64,000 bases of DNA, taken from Rhodoferax ferrireducens (GTDB taxonomy: Bacteria; Pseudomonadota; Gammaproteobacteria; Burkholderiales; Burkholderiaceae_C). The translations under genes were made by a program, and so were the position numbers. Within the stretch, counting starts at the first letter, position 1. The number at the start of each line of letters is the position of its first letter. Under the pieces are notes generated by a model. That model ran no database searches. It was not told the origin of the DNA and saw only the letters and a program-made list of their open reading frames with translations. Location: contig MTEI01000007.1 in NCBI GenBank assembly GCA_002083775.1, forward strand, positions 124,001 through 188,000, given 5' to 3'. Shown here piece by piece: positions 37,417 through 46,393 of the stretch.

Positions 37417-38343
37417 TTACTGCGCCGTTTGTTGGCGTACATATTCAGCCCGCTTCATCGTCAGATAAGCGGGCTGTTCTATTTCATGTAACTGGCGTGG
37501 GTAGCGTTCCGAGGCGGTAAACCAGGCTTGCAGGCTGCGCTCAAACCGCTCGGAAGGCGCTGCTTGGGCGGTGCCCAGATAACTGTCAATGGCCAGGTAA
37601 TAACGCATGGTGTTGCGCTCCACCAGTGCGCGCACACCATCAATGTAGGTCGGTTGGCCATCCACGGGCTCACCGGTCACGGTAAAGCCCACCTTGCTGC
37701 TGCCCGCGGTGGACAAATACACCTGCATGGCCAGTTTGCCCGCCAGATTGGCGCTGTAGCTGTAGGTCAGGTGCAAAAAAGTCTGCTTGTTCGGCAGGGC
37801 CACGGCTTCCAGCGCGATGCGATAGTCGCTGGTGCCCAGCGGGCCATCGGCAGCGTGGAGCTGCACCTCAAAATAATCCGGCTCTGCCGCAGCCACGTTG
37901 TAGCCTAAGGCCACGCGTGCCGCCTGCGTCAGTTCCTGGGGGGTTTTGGTGCCAATGTTGACGTTCAGCACCGGGCCTTGTGGCCCAGTCACGGCATGGC
38001 AATACTTGGTGTTGAGGTGCAAAATCATCACCTCACACCACTGTTGCGGGTCTTGCAGTGCCGTGCTGACGGTGGCAAACGGGTACGGCATCAGCGCATA
38101 AATATCACCGCGCATACCATGCGCTGTCTCAGTTGACTGCAGCACCAGCGGGCGCGCAAAAGCGTTGTGCAGCAGTTGCTGACCCAGCGTGTCGTGTTGG
38201 GTGAGCAGGGTTTGTGCGGCACCGTTTGGCGCTTGTGCCAGCACCACCCCACCACCACAGCCCAGGCAAACCGCTGCCAGCGACAGTGCCACCAGACGAC
38301 GCCTGGCGGCAACCTGGTTTGCGTTGCCGCCAAACGTTGCCAT
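37417..38343 (-). CDS. Hypothetical exported protein (about 310 residues)
   Basis: The 308-residue protein has an N-terminal signal peptide or anchor (VALSLAAVCLGCGGGVVLAQA, about residues 17-37). The mature part has no motif I can name. It contains LMPYPFATVSTALQDPQQWCEVMILHLNTKYC, a patch with two cysteines, and a beta-rich second half (FLHLTYSYSANLAGKLAMQVYLS) like a periplasmic binding or lipocalin-like barrel, but that is a guess. It follows the glycine-zipper gene by nine bases, so dyad promoter S4 would drive both. Confidence 0.7.
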   Translation of the reverse strand: MATFGGNANQVAARRRLVALSLAAVCLGCGGGVVLAQAPNGAAQTLLTQHDTLGQQLLHNAFARPLVLQSTETAHGMRGDIYALMPYPFATVSTALQDPQQWCEVMILHLNTKYCHAVTGPQGPVLNVNIGTKTPQELTQAARVALGYNVAAAEPDYFEVQLHAADGPLGTSDYRIALEAVALPNKQTFLHLTYSYSANLAGKLAMQVYLSTAGSSKVGFTVTGEPVDGQPTYIDGVRALVERNTMRYYLAIDSYLGTAQAAPSERFERSLQAWFTASERYPRQLHEIEQPAYLTMKRAEYVRQQTAQ

Positions 38344-38352
38344 GGCGGGAAC

Positions 38353-38571
38353 TTACTTGGTGACTTCGTGGCCCACCACGCCGCCCACCGCAGCGCCAAC
38401 GCCGGTGCCGAGCAAGCCGCCGCCCAGCACATTGCCGGCCACGCCGCCAATCACGGCGCCTGTGGCGGTGCCTTTTTCTTGGTGGGTCATACCGGCACAG
38501 CCACCCAGGCCAAGGGAAGAGACCAACAGCACAGCCGACACAGCAGCGTAAAAACGGTTATTGAGTTTCAT
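38353..38571 (-). CDS. Glycine-zipper lipoprotein
   Basis: The 72-residue protein has a lipobox LGGC (Cys about 25), then a glycine-zipper helix pair (GTATGAVIGGVAGNVLGGGL and GTGVGAAVGGVVGHE). Such segments insert into or along membranes, as in SlyB- and OmpA-associated lipoproteins. The start at 38571 is preferred over one nine codons upstream. Dyad site S4 lies 70 bp before it. Confidence 0.88.
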   Translation of the reverse strand: MKLNNRFYAAVSAVLLVSSLGLGGCAGMTHQEKGTATGAVIGGVAGNVLGGGLLGTGVGAAVGGVVGHEVTK

Positions 38572-38640
38572 GGCAAATTTCTCCAGACGATGATTCAAAA
38601 GTCAATCGTGGTGCTGGGAAGCAACCACGGGCGAAGTACC

Positions 38641-38682
38641 ATTTTGAAACGCTGTCACGGGCGCGTCTGTGCGACAGCGCAC
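38641..38682 (-). promoter_or_regulatory. Dyad-promoter site S4 (before glycine-zipper gene)
   Basis: On the minus strand the dyad GTGCG-CTGT-CGCAC (perfect half-sites) is followed by AGAC, 18 bases and CAAAAT. Confidence 0.72.
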
Positions 38683-38702
38683 CCAGGTGCCAGGCTTGGG
38701 GG

Positions 38703-38732
38703 CATGGATGGCGGATCGGGTCCGCCATGACA
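38703..38732. repeat. R3 REP-like hairpin
   Basis: The sequence ATGGCGGATCGGGTCCGCCAT is of the same kind as those at 37.3 and 53.6 kb. Confidence 0.75.
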
Positions 38733-38767
38733 ACCTGGGGGTCTGAAAGCTGTCTAGATGCTATATA

Positions 38768-38814
38768 TAATGGAGCTATTATCCCTTATATATAAAGGGC
38801 TAGAAGCCAATTTG
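38768..38814. repeat. R1 repeat copy
   Basis: A reverse-orientation copy (GAGCTATTATCCCTTATATA...AAAGGGCTAGAAGCCAATTT) that ends at the stop codon of the GGDEF-EAL gene. Confidence 0.85.
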
Positions 38815-41109
38815 TTATATGAAAGCGCGTGCCTCGCTGCGAGCACTGGCAGCAGCACTGGCACCGCCCCAGGTGGTGTCGGGTTGCCAGCTGGCTACCC
38901 AGGCGGGCAGGGTGTCGGCGGGCATGGGGCGGGCGATGCCATAGCCTTGTGCCTGGTCGCAGCCCAGTTGCAGCAGCGCGCTGCCGTGGGCAATGGTTTC
39001 CACGCCTTCTGCAATCACCTGGCGGCCAAAGGCGCTGGCCAGGCTGATCACGCCGCGCAAAATGCTCAGGTCATCGGGGTCGCTGAGCATGTCGCGCACA
39101 AAACTCTGGTCGATTTTCAGCACCGCCACCCGCAGGAGTTTCAGGTAGGTGAGTGACGAATAACCCGTACCAAAGTCGTCCAGCGCAAAAACAACGCCCA
39201 ACTTGTGGCAGTCTTCAATCACCCGCGAGGCGTAGCCAATGTCCTGCAGGGCGCTAGTTTCCAGCATCTCCAGCATGAATTTTTCTGGCTTGACCGTGGG
39301 ATGGCGCTGCATCAGGCTGCGCAGCCGGTCCACAAAACCAATCTGCTGCAGTTGCAGCGCACCCACATTCACACTCACCTGCGGCTCAAAACCCGCTGCC
39401 TGCCAACGCGCCATCTGCGCCAGCGCGGTGTCGATCACCCATTCACCCACCTCGATGGCCAGCGGGTCGTTGTCGATCAGTGGCAAAAACTCGGCGGGTG
39501 GCAGCAGGCCTTTTTCAGGGTGCTGCCAGCGGATCAGCGCCTCGGCACCAAACGCTTCACCGGTGCGCATGTTCACCTTGGGCTGGTAATACAGCACCAG
39601 CTCCTGCTGGGCCAGCGCTTGGCGGATGCGCTCCAGCCCCTCATTGTGGCCGCGTACGCTGCGGTCGTGCAAGGTATCAAACAGGTGGTAGCGGTTTTTG
39701 CCGGACTGCTTGGCCTGGTACATGGCCTGGTCGGCCTGGCGCAGCAACTGGTCGGGCTCGGTGATGTCGGTTTGCGGGTAAAACGTGACGCCCAGGCTGG
39801 CCGATACCTGCAAATGCAGGTCGTCCAGCTGCGTGGCCTGGTTGGCAGCGGCCAGCAAGCGCTCCAGCATGGGCAGGCTGGCGGTCACGTCGGCCAGATC
39901 GGTCAGCACCGCCACAAACTCATCGCCGCCGATGCGCGCCAGTGTGTCGCCATCGCGCAGCGCGTCTTTCATGCGGGCCGACAGCGCCACCAGCAGCTTG
40001 TCGCCCACCTCGTGGCCGTGGGTGTCGTTCACCGTTTTGAAGCTGTCCAGGTCCAGGTAGGCCACCCCCAGCAGGTCGCCCCGGCGCATGGTTTGCGCCA
40101 TGCTCTGGCGCAGGCGGTCAGCCAGCAGCGCGCGGTTGGGCAGGTCGGTCAGCAGGTCGTAGTGGGCCAGGCGCTCCATTTGGGCCTGGTGCGCCTTAAA
40201 GTTGGTCACATCGGAAAACAGCGCCACGTAGTGTGTGGCGGTACCGTGGGCATCGCGCACGGTGGTCACGGTTTGCAGCTCGGCATAAATCTCGCCGTTT
40301 TTGCGCCGGTTCCACACTTCGCCGTACCAGTGCCCTTTGTTGAGCAAGTGGGTCCACATCGCTTCGTAAAACGCTTTGGAATGCCGCCCAGAACTCAGCA
40401 GGCGCGGGCTGTTGCCAACCACCTCGCTGCGGCTGTAGCCGGTGATGTGGCTGAAAGCGGCGTTGATTTCGACGATCTTGCCGCCGGTGTCGGTGATCAT
40501 GATGCCCTCGCGGGCGTTGTCAAACACGCTGGCAGCCAGTCCCAATCTTTCCTGGGCCACCTGGCGTTCGGTGAAATCGCTGAGCATGACACGCAAGGCA
40601 GGCACGCCGGTGTCATCGTCAACGCGGGTTGCGATCAACTGGGCATAAAAGTGCTGGCCGTTGGGTCGGACCATGCGGATTTCCCGGGTCTGTGTCTGCT
40701 GCGTGGTCAGGGTCAGCTTGCGCACCAGGTAATACGCGGTCTGGTCGTCCCGCGCAATGAACTGGCTCAGCGGCTGCAGCACCAACTGGCTGCTGGTGGT
40801 GCCCAGCAGATGAGCGGCTGTCCGGTTGGCCCGGGTGATCAGCCCCTTGTCGCTGATGCTTAGGTAGCCCACGGGCGCATGGTCATAGAGGTCAAGGTAG
40901 CTGGCCTTGGAGGTCTCCAGCGCCTGCTGAGCGCGCCGCAGCTCCTCGTTTTGCATCTCCAGCTCAATCTGGTGCACCTGCAGCTCATGCAACTGCCTGG
41001 CCGTTTCTTGGTGCGACAGGGCGATGGCCGAGGCATCAGTTTTACCGTCCAGCGCCGCCTCGGCCCGCCGACGCAGTGCCTGGGCATCAACCAGGGCTTC
41101 AGGGCTCAT
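38815..41109 (-). CDS. PAS-PAS-GGDEF-EAL c-di-GMP turnover protein
   Basis: The 764-residue cytoplasmic protein has an N-terminal coiled coil (about 30-65), PAS domains at about 68-185 and 188-310, GGDEF at about 312-470 and EAL at about 485-740. The GGDEF site is RIGGDEF with an RDGD inhibition site. The EAL site shows GAEALIRWQHP, SVNVGALQL, ALDDFGTGYSS, KIDQSFV and AEGVET, so the phosphodiesterase residues appear complete. LEMLETSAL replaces the usual LEITE-type motif but keeps the Glu. Both activities are possible. A run of 19 C lies 15-33 bases before the start on the coding strand. Confidence 0.94.
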   Translation of the reverse strand: MSPEALVDAQALRRRAEAALDGKTDASAIALSHQETARQLHELQVHQIELEMQNEELRRAQQALETSKASYLDLYDHAPVGYLSISDKGLITRANRTAAHLLGTTSSQLVLQPLSQFIARDDQTAYYLVRKLTLTTQQTQTREIRMVRPNGQHFYAQLIATRVDDDTGVPALRVMLSDFTERQVAQERLGLAASVFDNAREGIMITDTGGKIVEINAAFSHITGYSRSEVVGNSPRLLSSGRHSKAFYEAMWTHLLNKGHWYGEVWNRRKNGEIYAELQTVTTVRDAHGTATHYVALFSDVTNFKAHQAQMERLAHYDLLTDLPNRALLADRLRQSMAQTMRRGDLLGVAYLDLDSFKTVNDTHGHEVGDKLLVALSARMKDALRDGDTLARIGGDEFVAVLTDLADVTASLPMLERLLAAANQATQLDDLHLQVSASLGVTFYPQTDITEPDQLLRQADQAMYQAKQSGKNRYHLFDTLHDRSVRGHNEGLERIRQALAQQELVLYYQPKVNMRTGEAFGAEALIRWQHPEKGLLPPAEFLPLIDNDPLAIEVGEWVIDTALAQMARWQAAGFEPQVSVNVGALQLQQIGFVDRLRSLMQRHPTVKPEKFMLEMLETSALQDIGYASRVIEDCHKLGVVFALDDFGTGYSSLTYLKLLRVAVLKIDQSFVRDMLSDPDDLSILRGVISLASAFGRQVIAEGVETIAHGSALLQLGCDQAQGYGIARPMPADTLPAWVASWQPDTTWGGASAAASARSEARAFI

Positions 41110-41123
41110 CGCAAATACTGCTT

Positions 41124-41142
41124 GGGGGGGGGGGGGGGGGGG
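41124..41142. repeat. Poly-G tract of 19
   Basis: A pure G19 (C19 on the minus strand) sits between the end of the CheB-CheR gene and the start of the GGDEF-EAL gene. It lies where the 5' leader or promoter of the latter should be. Confidence 0.95.
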
Positions 41143-41160
41143 CTGGCAGGCATGGTGGTG

Positions 41161-44100
41161 TTATGAGCTGGTTGCGCCATTCTCCCGCAACCGCTCGGTG
41201 GTGGCAATAGCATAAACCTTACCCGCCTCGTTGACCAGCGCTGTGGCGGTGAGCGACACACTGACGAGCTGGCCGCCCTGGGTCAGGCGCTGCGTCAGGT
41301 AGGGTTCCAGTACTTCTGCCCGGCTGAGCTGGTGCACTTTGTCCAGCGCCTGGGCGTGCAATTCGGCCGGAATGCGATCGCGCACATTCAACTGCAGCGC
41401 CTGCGCCTCGGTCCAGCCGTACAGGCGCTCGGCCCCTGGGTTCCAGGCCAGGGTGCGGCCGTCCATGTCCTGCACGGTGATGGCATCAGTGGCATCGCGC
41501 ACCACCACCGCCAGCCGGGCCAGCCGGTTGGCCTGCTCCAGCGCCAGTTCCACGCGCTTGAGCTCGGTGATATCGCTGAAGGTGATGACCGCGCCTTCAA
41601 TCACGTTGTCCAGCGTGCGGTAGGGGCGAATGCGCAGGGTGAACCAGGCGCCGTCGGTGGTTTGCACCTGCACATCTTTGGGCACCAGGGTGTCAAGCAC
41701 ATGCTGGGTGTCGGCCACCAGGCTGCTGTAGCCGACCAGGTTGGACACAATGTGGCCCACCGGGCGGCCCACGTCGCTGGCAATCAGGTTGATGAGTTGC
41801 GACGCAGTCGGCGTGAACCGCAAGATTCGCAGCTGGTGGTCCACAAACACGGTGGCAATGCCGGTGCCCGCCAGCAGGTTGTTCATGTCGTTGTTCAGGC
41901 GCGACAGGTCATCCACCTTCACATTGAGCTCGTTGTTGACGGTGGAGAGTTCTTCGTTCACCGACTGCAGTTCTTCCTTGGAGGTTTCCAGCTCTTCGTT
42001 GGTGCTTTGCAGTTCTTCGTTGACCGACTGCATCTCTTCGTTGCTTGATTTGAGCTCTTCGTTGGAGCTTTCCAGCTCTTCGTGGGTGCTTTGCAGGTAT
42101 TCCTCTTTGGCGCGCAGTTCCTCGCGCAGCGCTGTGATCTGGGCACCAGCGTCGGCGGTTAGCGGCACACCTGCCGTGACCGGGGTGCCGTTGGGCGCTG
42201 GTGTGGGTTCGGGTTGTACATCAGGTGCTTCTTCCAGGATCACCAGGTACAGGTTGGCTTCTCTGGCGCTGGGCGGTAGCGGTTCGCCGGAATCTGCCGG
42301 GAAGCTGCTGGCGGGCAAGCTGGTGGGCACCGGGCGCACGCTCAGGTTGACCCGGGTGAAGTGGCCGTTGGTGCGCACCCGCAGGCCTTGGATGTGCACT
42401 GTTTCCTGCACCGCCACGCAGCGGTGCAGCGCGTTGGACAGCGCCGGGCGCAGGCCTTCACGCGCCATTTTCAGCACATTGGTCACACCCACCTCGCCTG
42501 GCGCGGGCTCCAGATACATGCCGGTGCGGCCATGCAGGTAAAGAATGTCACCAATGGCATTGACCAGGGCGCCCGCCGGCGCCACCTGGGCCAGCATGGC
42601 CTGCTCGGTCAGCTCGCGCAGCGGCAGCTTGACCGGGAACACGTCCTTGCCTGGCCCGCGCGGCAGTGCCGCCTCCAACGCAGGCAACGGTGGCAAAAAC
42701 CGGCTGGGCGAGCGCACCGGAGCCAGGTCATTATTTTTGCGTTGGTAAATTTTGGCCTTGCGGTCCAGCGCGCTAAATAGCGTGAGAAAGTCGCCAATGC
42801 CCTCCGAGGTGCCCAAAAAAAGCAGGCCCTGCGGGTTAAGCGCGTAATGAAACAGCGGAATCAGCCGCTTTTGCAGCTCGGCACCCAGGTAAATCAGCAG
42901 GTTGCGGCAGGTGATGAGGTCAAGCCTGGAAAACGGGGGGTCTTTGATCAGGTCTTGCTCGGAAAACACCAGCATGTCGCGAATGCTTTTGTGGATGCGG
43001 TAGCCGCTGCCATCCGCCTCGGCGGTGAAATAGCGCGCCAGGCGTAGGGGTGTCACGTCAGCCGCAATGCCCAGCGGGTACAGCCCGGCGCGGGCAATGC
43101 CAATGGCGCGGCTGTCGATGTCGGTGGCAAACAGTTGCACGGTGTAGCTTTGTTTGATGGCCTCCATGTACTCTTGCAGCAGGATGGCAATCGAATACGC
43201 CTCCTCGCCCGTGGAGCAGCCCGCCACCCAGATGCGCACCACGCCGCCCAGCGTTGGCTTGCCAAGAAACAGCAGCGGAATCACCTGCCGCTCCAGCGCC
43301 TCAAAGGCCTCGGGGTCGCGAAAGAAATTGGTCACGCCAATCAACAGGTCGCGAAACAGTGCCTCGGCCTCTTCGGGCACCTGTTGCAGGTAACGCACAT
43401 AGTCGTCTATCTTGCTGACCTGGTGCACCGACATGCGCCGCTCAATGCGCCGGTGGATGGTGCTGGGCTTGTACTGCGAAAAATCGTGCCCGGTCTGGGT
43501 GCGCAGCACCACAAAGATCTTGCGCAGCGCACTTTCGTTGATCTGCACCGGCCGGTCGAAGCTCATGGCCAACCGGCCAAACGCGTATTTCACATAGGTC
43601 AGCAGCTGGGCCGGCATCTGTTCGGCGTCCAGCTGGTAGTCCACCATGCCGGTGGCGATGGCGCTGCGCGGCATGCCGTCAAACTCGGTGGTCTCAGGCG
43701 TTTGCGCCATCACCATGCCGCCGGCGTCCTTGATGGCGCGCACGCCCAGGGTGCCGTCGCTGCCCGTGCCCGAGAGCACGATGCCAATGGCCCGCTCATG
43801 CTGGTCAGCTGCTAGCGAACGGAAGAAAAAGTCAATGGGCAAGCGCTGCCCACGCGGCGCGGTGGGCTCCAGCAGCTGCAGGCAGCCGTTGATGAGTGCC
43901 ATGTCGTGGTTGGGGGCGATGATGTAGACGCAGTTGATTTGCACCGTCATGGCGTCTTCCACCTCCAGCACCGGCATCGGGGTGTAGCGGCGAATCAGCT
44001 CGGCGAGGATGCTTTTGTGGTCTGGCGCGAGGTGCTGCACCAGCACAAAGGCCATGCCAGGTTTTTCATCCTTGGGCATGCCCGAGAAAAACGCCTCAAA

Positions 44101-44283
44101 CGCCGCCAGCCCGCCCGCAGATGCACCAATGCCAACGATGGGGAAGGCGGAAGGCAAGTTGGCCAGTTCGCGGGTGGCAGCCGCCAGCGCCAGCGCAAGG
44201 GGTGTGTCTGGCACGGTGGGCGGTGGCACTGCTGGCTGTGGGTTGCTTGGCTTTGCGGTTTGGCCCGCTATTTTCTTTGTCAT
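41161..44283 (-). CDS. CheB-CheR-PAS fusion sensory protein
   Basis: The 1040-residue protein has, in order, a CheB methylesterase domain (about 45-235: GASAGGL Ser, QHLAPDH His, GTGSDGTLG Asp), a CheR methyltransferase (about 255-530: TNFFRDPEAF, AGCSTGEEAYSIA, ITCRNLLIYL), a connector, a long coiled coil (about 715-810) with repeats of S-x-NEEL, and two PAS domains (about 815-925 and 930-1040). There is no kinase domain, although related fusions often carry one. It may methylate and demethylate partners or work as a scaffold. The end lies 52 bp from the GGDEF-EAL gene, so the two probably share a transcript. Confidence 0.93.
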   Translation of the reverse strand: MTKKIAGQTAKPSNPQPAVPPPTVPDTPLALALAAATRELANLPSAFPIVGIGASAGGLAAFEAFFSGMPKDEKPGMAFVLVQHLAPDHKSILAELIRRYTPMPVLEVEDAMTVQINCVYIIAPNHDMALINGCLQLLEPTAPRGQRLPIDFFFRSLAADQHERAIGIVLSGTGSDGTLGVRAIKDAGGMVMAQTPETTEFDGMPRSAIATGMVDYQLDAEQMPAQLLTYVKYAFGRLAMSFDRPVQINESALRKIFVVLRTQTGHDFSQYKPSTIHRRIERRMSVHQVSKIDDYVRYLQQVPEEAEALFRDLLIGVTNFFRDPEAFEALERQVIPLLFLGKPTLGGVVRIWVAGCSTGEEAYSIAILLQEYMEAIKQSYTVQLFATDIDSRAIGIARAGLYPLGIAADVTPLRLARYFTAEADGSGYRIHKSIRDMLVFSEQDLIKDPPFSRLDLITCRNLLIYLGAELQKRLIPLFHYALNPQGLLFLGTSEGIGDFLTLFSALDRKAKIYQRKNNDLAPVRSPSRFLPPLPALEAALPRGPGKDVFPVKLPLRELTEQAMLAQVAPAGALVNAIGDILYLHGRTGMYLEPAPGEVGVTNVLKMAREGLRPALSNALHRCVAVQETVHIQGLRVRTNGHFTRVNLSVRPVPTSLPASSFPADSGEPLPPSAREANLYLVILEEAPDVQPEPTPAPNGTPVTAGVPLTADAGAQITALREELRAKEEYLQSTHEELESSNEELKSSNEEMQSVNEELQSTNEELETSKEELQSVNEELSTVNNELNVKVDDLSRLNNDMNNLLAGTGIATVFVDHQLRILRFTPTASQLINLIASDVGRPVGHIVSNLVGYSSLVADTQHVLDTLVPKDVQVQTTDGAWFTLRIRPYRTLDNVIEGAVITFSDITELKRVELALEQANRLARLAVVVRDATDAITVQDMDGRTLAWNPGAERLYGWTEAQALQLNVRDRIPAELHAQALDKVHQLSRAEVLEPYLTQRLTQGGQLVSVSLTATALVNEAGKVYAIATTERLRENGATSS

Positions 44284-44370
44284 GGGGCACTCCTTGTCTG
44301 ACCGGTGATGAAAAGCGACACCTTGGGGTGTAGCGTTGTGTGAGTGTAGAGCCTGGGCTATTCATCAAAA

Positions 44371-44417
44371 TTAATAGCTTTTAGCCCTTTAAAAATAAGG
44401 GCTAGAGGCACATTTTG
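44371..44417. repeat. R1 repeat copy
   Basis: A reverse copy: TTAATAGCTTTTAGCCCTTT continues with AAGGGCTAGAGGCACATTTT. Confidence 0.9.
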
Positions 44418-44546
44418 CTTGTATTTTGGGCACGCTGCTAGAGGCTTGGGGAGCCAGGCTGGGGCGCTGACTTGCGGCGTGGATTGGTGGCTGTGGCTTG
44501 CGGCTTGCGGCTGGGATATCCGGCTGTGATGGATGGCGCGGCGACC

Positions 44547-44654
44547 GGGTCAGGCGCATGCGGTTTTGGGGCGCAAACACGCGCGGGGTTGATGTCTCAG
44601 TACGCCAGCACCTCAGACGCGCACCTTGCACGCAGGAGCCCGGTCGCCTGACCC
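44547..44654 (+). repeat. R2 inverted repeat, copy E
   Basis: The 108-bp element has arms GGGTCAGGCG and CGCCTGACCC (fully complementary). AATCACC follows the right arm. The inner arms pair less well than in copies A and D. Confidence 0.85.
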
Positions 44655-44736
44655 AATCACCACGCCAGAGACATTGTTGGAAAGGCAGGCGGGGGAGGCA
44701 AAGGCAATGGGAAACTCTTGCGTACACCTTAGACTT

Positions 44737-44784
44737 AAATTTAATAGCTACTAGCCCTTAAGGTATAAGGGCTAGAGGCCTTTT
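44737..44784. repeat. R1 repeat copy
   Basis: A reverse copy: TTAATAGCTACTAGCCCTTA continues with ATAAGGGCTAGAGGCCTTTT. Confidence 0.9.
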
Positions 44785-44915
44785 CTCTTAAATTTTTACC
44801 CGCCAGAGGTGTGGGGTTCGATGTCAAGACAAGCCACTTTGAATCGCCCCGTTGCCGTGTCTCAGCCGTCGCGTGCGCATAATTGTGGCCACCCTCACCT
44901 TGACGCAAGTCCACT

Positions 44916-46379
44916 ATGCCCAGCTCCGTCAACCCTGCTGACCGCCACGAACAGATCAAGGCGCTATTTGACGAGTACATCGAGATGTACGCCGCGCGCG
45001 ATGGGCAGCTCACCGGCCATTTCAGCGACAACTTCAGCGGCTACACCGGGGGTGGGGATTTTCTGGTGAAAGACCGCCAAGCCTGGCAAGCCGTCACCCG
45101 GCAGGACTTTGCCCAGGTGCCCGAGCGCATTCGCATCGAAATGCTCGACCTGTGCCTGCAAGACATCAGCCCCGACGTGGTGATGTGCACAGCTTTTTTT
45201 CACATTCACCTGCCTATTCCGGACCACGTTTTGTCGAGCGAGGTGGCCCGCCTGGTGCTGGTTTTCCGGCTGGAAGGTGCGCACTGGAAGATTGTGCACA
45301 GCGGTATTTCTGTGCCCTACAGCCTGGTGAAAGAGGGCGAGGTGTATCCCCTGGCGGGCTTGGTGGAGCGCAACAAGGCGCTGGAGACCCTGGTTGCCGA
45401 GCGAACCCAGGCTTTGCATGCCAGCGAAGCGTTGTACCGAACTTTGACCGAAGACACCCGTGACGTGCTCTGGAAGACCGACAGCCACCTGGTGGTGACC
45501 TACATCAGCCCGGCCGATGAGCGTTTGCGTGGTTTTGCCGCCCATGAGGTGCTTGGCCGCCCTGTGTTTGAGATGTTCACCGAGTCTGGTGTGGCGCATG
45601 TCCAGCAGATCCTGCAGCAAAACCGGCAAGCCCGCTTGGCGGGTGTGACCGTGCCCGTTCAGGCGTTTGAGGTGCAGCACCGCTGCAAAGATGGCCGAGT
45701 GTTGTGGGGAGAAGTGTTGCCACGCCCCGAGGTCAATGCCCAGGGTGACATCGTCGGCTACCACGGCATCACCCGCGAGATCACCCAGCGCAAACTGTTG
45801 CAAGACCAGGTGCGCCAACTGGCTTTTTTTGACCCGCTGACCCATCTGGCCAACCGCCGTTTGCTCGATGATCGGCTCAGCCAGGCGCTGGCGGCGGGCA
45901 AACGCTCGGCTGGCTTTGGTGCGCTGCTGTTTATGGACCTGGACAATTTCAAGCCGCTCAATGACCTGCAGGGCCACGCCGTGGGCGACCTGCTGTTGGT
46001 GGAGGTGGCCAAGCGCCTGAGTGCGTGTGTGCGCCAGATGGATACGGTGTCGCGTTTTGGCGGTGACGAGTTTGTGGTGCTGGTGGGCGAACTGGGTATC
46101 GACCCGGCCCAGTCAACCCGCCAGGCGCGTGCCCTGGCAGAAAAAATTCGCCAAAAATTGGCCGAAACCTATGTATTGACCGTGGTTCACGACAACTTGC
46201 CGACCAAGGTGGTGGCGCATCACTGCTCGGCCAGCATTGGCCTGGTGGTTTTTCAGGCTGACCGCGTCGCTTTGGGCGAGGTGGTCAGAGCCGCTGATGC
46301 CGCCATGTACCAGGCCAAAGACGCTGGCCGCAATGCGGTCTGCTGTGTCACCGTGGGCTTTGGCCAAGCGCCCGGGTGA
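44916..46379 (+). CDS. NTF2/SnoaL-like-PAS-GGDEF diguanylate cyclase
   Basis: The 487-residue protein begins with an NTF2/SnoaL-like sensor fold (about 10-140: IKALFDEYIEMYAARDGQLTGHF, then ARLVLVFRLEGAHWKIVHSGIS). A short coiled coil, a PAS domain at about 170-290 and a GGDEF domain at about 300-470 follow. The active site RFGGDEF and the RQMD inhibition site are intact. NTF2-like folds bind small ligands, so the N-terminus is probably the input. It is a lone plus-strand gene before the LysR gene. Confidence 0.9.
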   Translation: MPSSVNPADRHEQIKALFDEYIEMYAARDGQLTGHFSDNFSGYTGGGDFLVKDRQAWQAVTRQDFAQVPERIRIEMLDLCLQDISPDVVMCTAFFHIHLPIPDHVLSSEVARLVLVFRLEGAHWKIVHSGISVPYSLVKEGEVYPLAGLVERNKALETLVAERTQALHASEALYRTLTEDTRDVLWKTDSHLVVTYISPADERLRGFAAHEVLGRPVFEMFTESGVAHVQQILQQNRQARLAGVTVPVQAFEVQHRCKDGRVLWGEVLPRPEVNAQGDIVGYHGITREITQRKLLQDQVRQLAFFDPLTHLANRRLLDDRLSQALAAGKRSAGFGALLFMDLDNFKPLNDLQGHAVGDLLLVEVAKRLSACVRQMDTVSRFGGDEFVVLVGELGIDPAQSTRQARALAEKIRQKLAETYVLTVVHDNLPTKVVAHHCSASIGLVVFQADRVALGEVVRAADAAMYQAKDAGRNAVCCVTVGFGQAPG

Positions 46380-46393
46380 GGCGCGCTGCAGCC

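Larger units (their letters stand above)
44284..44915. other. Repeat-rich intergenic region
   Basis: The 630 bp between two divergent signalling genes hold R1 copies at 44371 and 44737 and R2 copy E at 44547-44654. No gene is supported. Promoters of both flanking genes must be here but I cannot place them with confidence. Confidence 0.7.

Noticed and set aside
39205..40863. A 552-codon plus-strand frame
   Set aside because: Antisense of the GGDEF-EAL gene; no motif and no ribosome site.
44371..44784. A CRISPR array from the repeated AGCCCTT units
   Set aside because: The units are unequally spaced over the whole window, in both orientations and partly in genes, with no cas genes.
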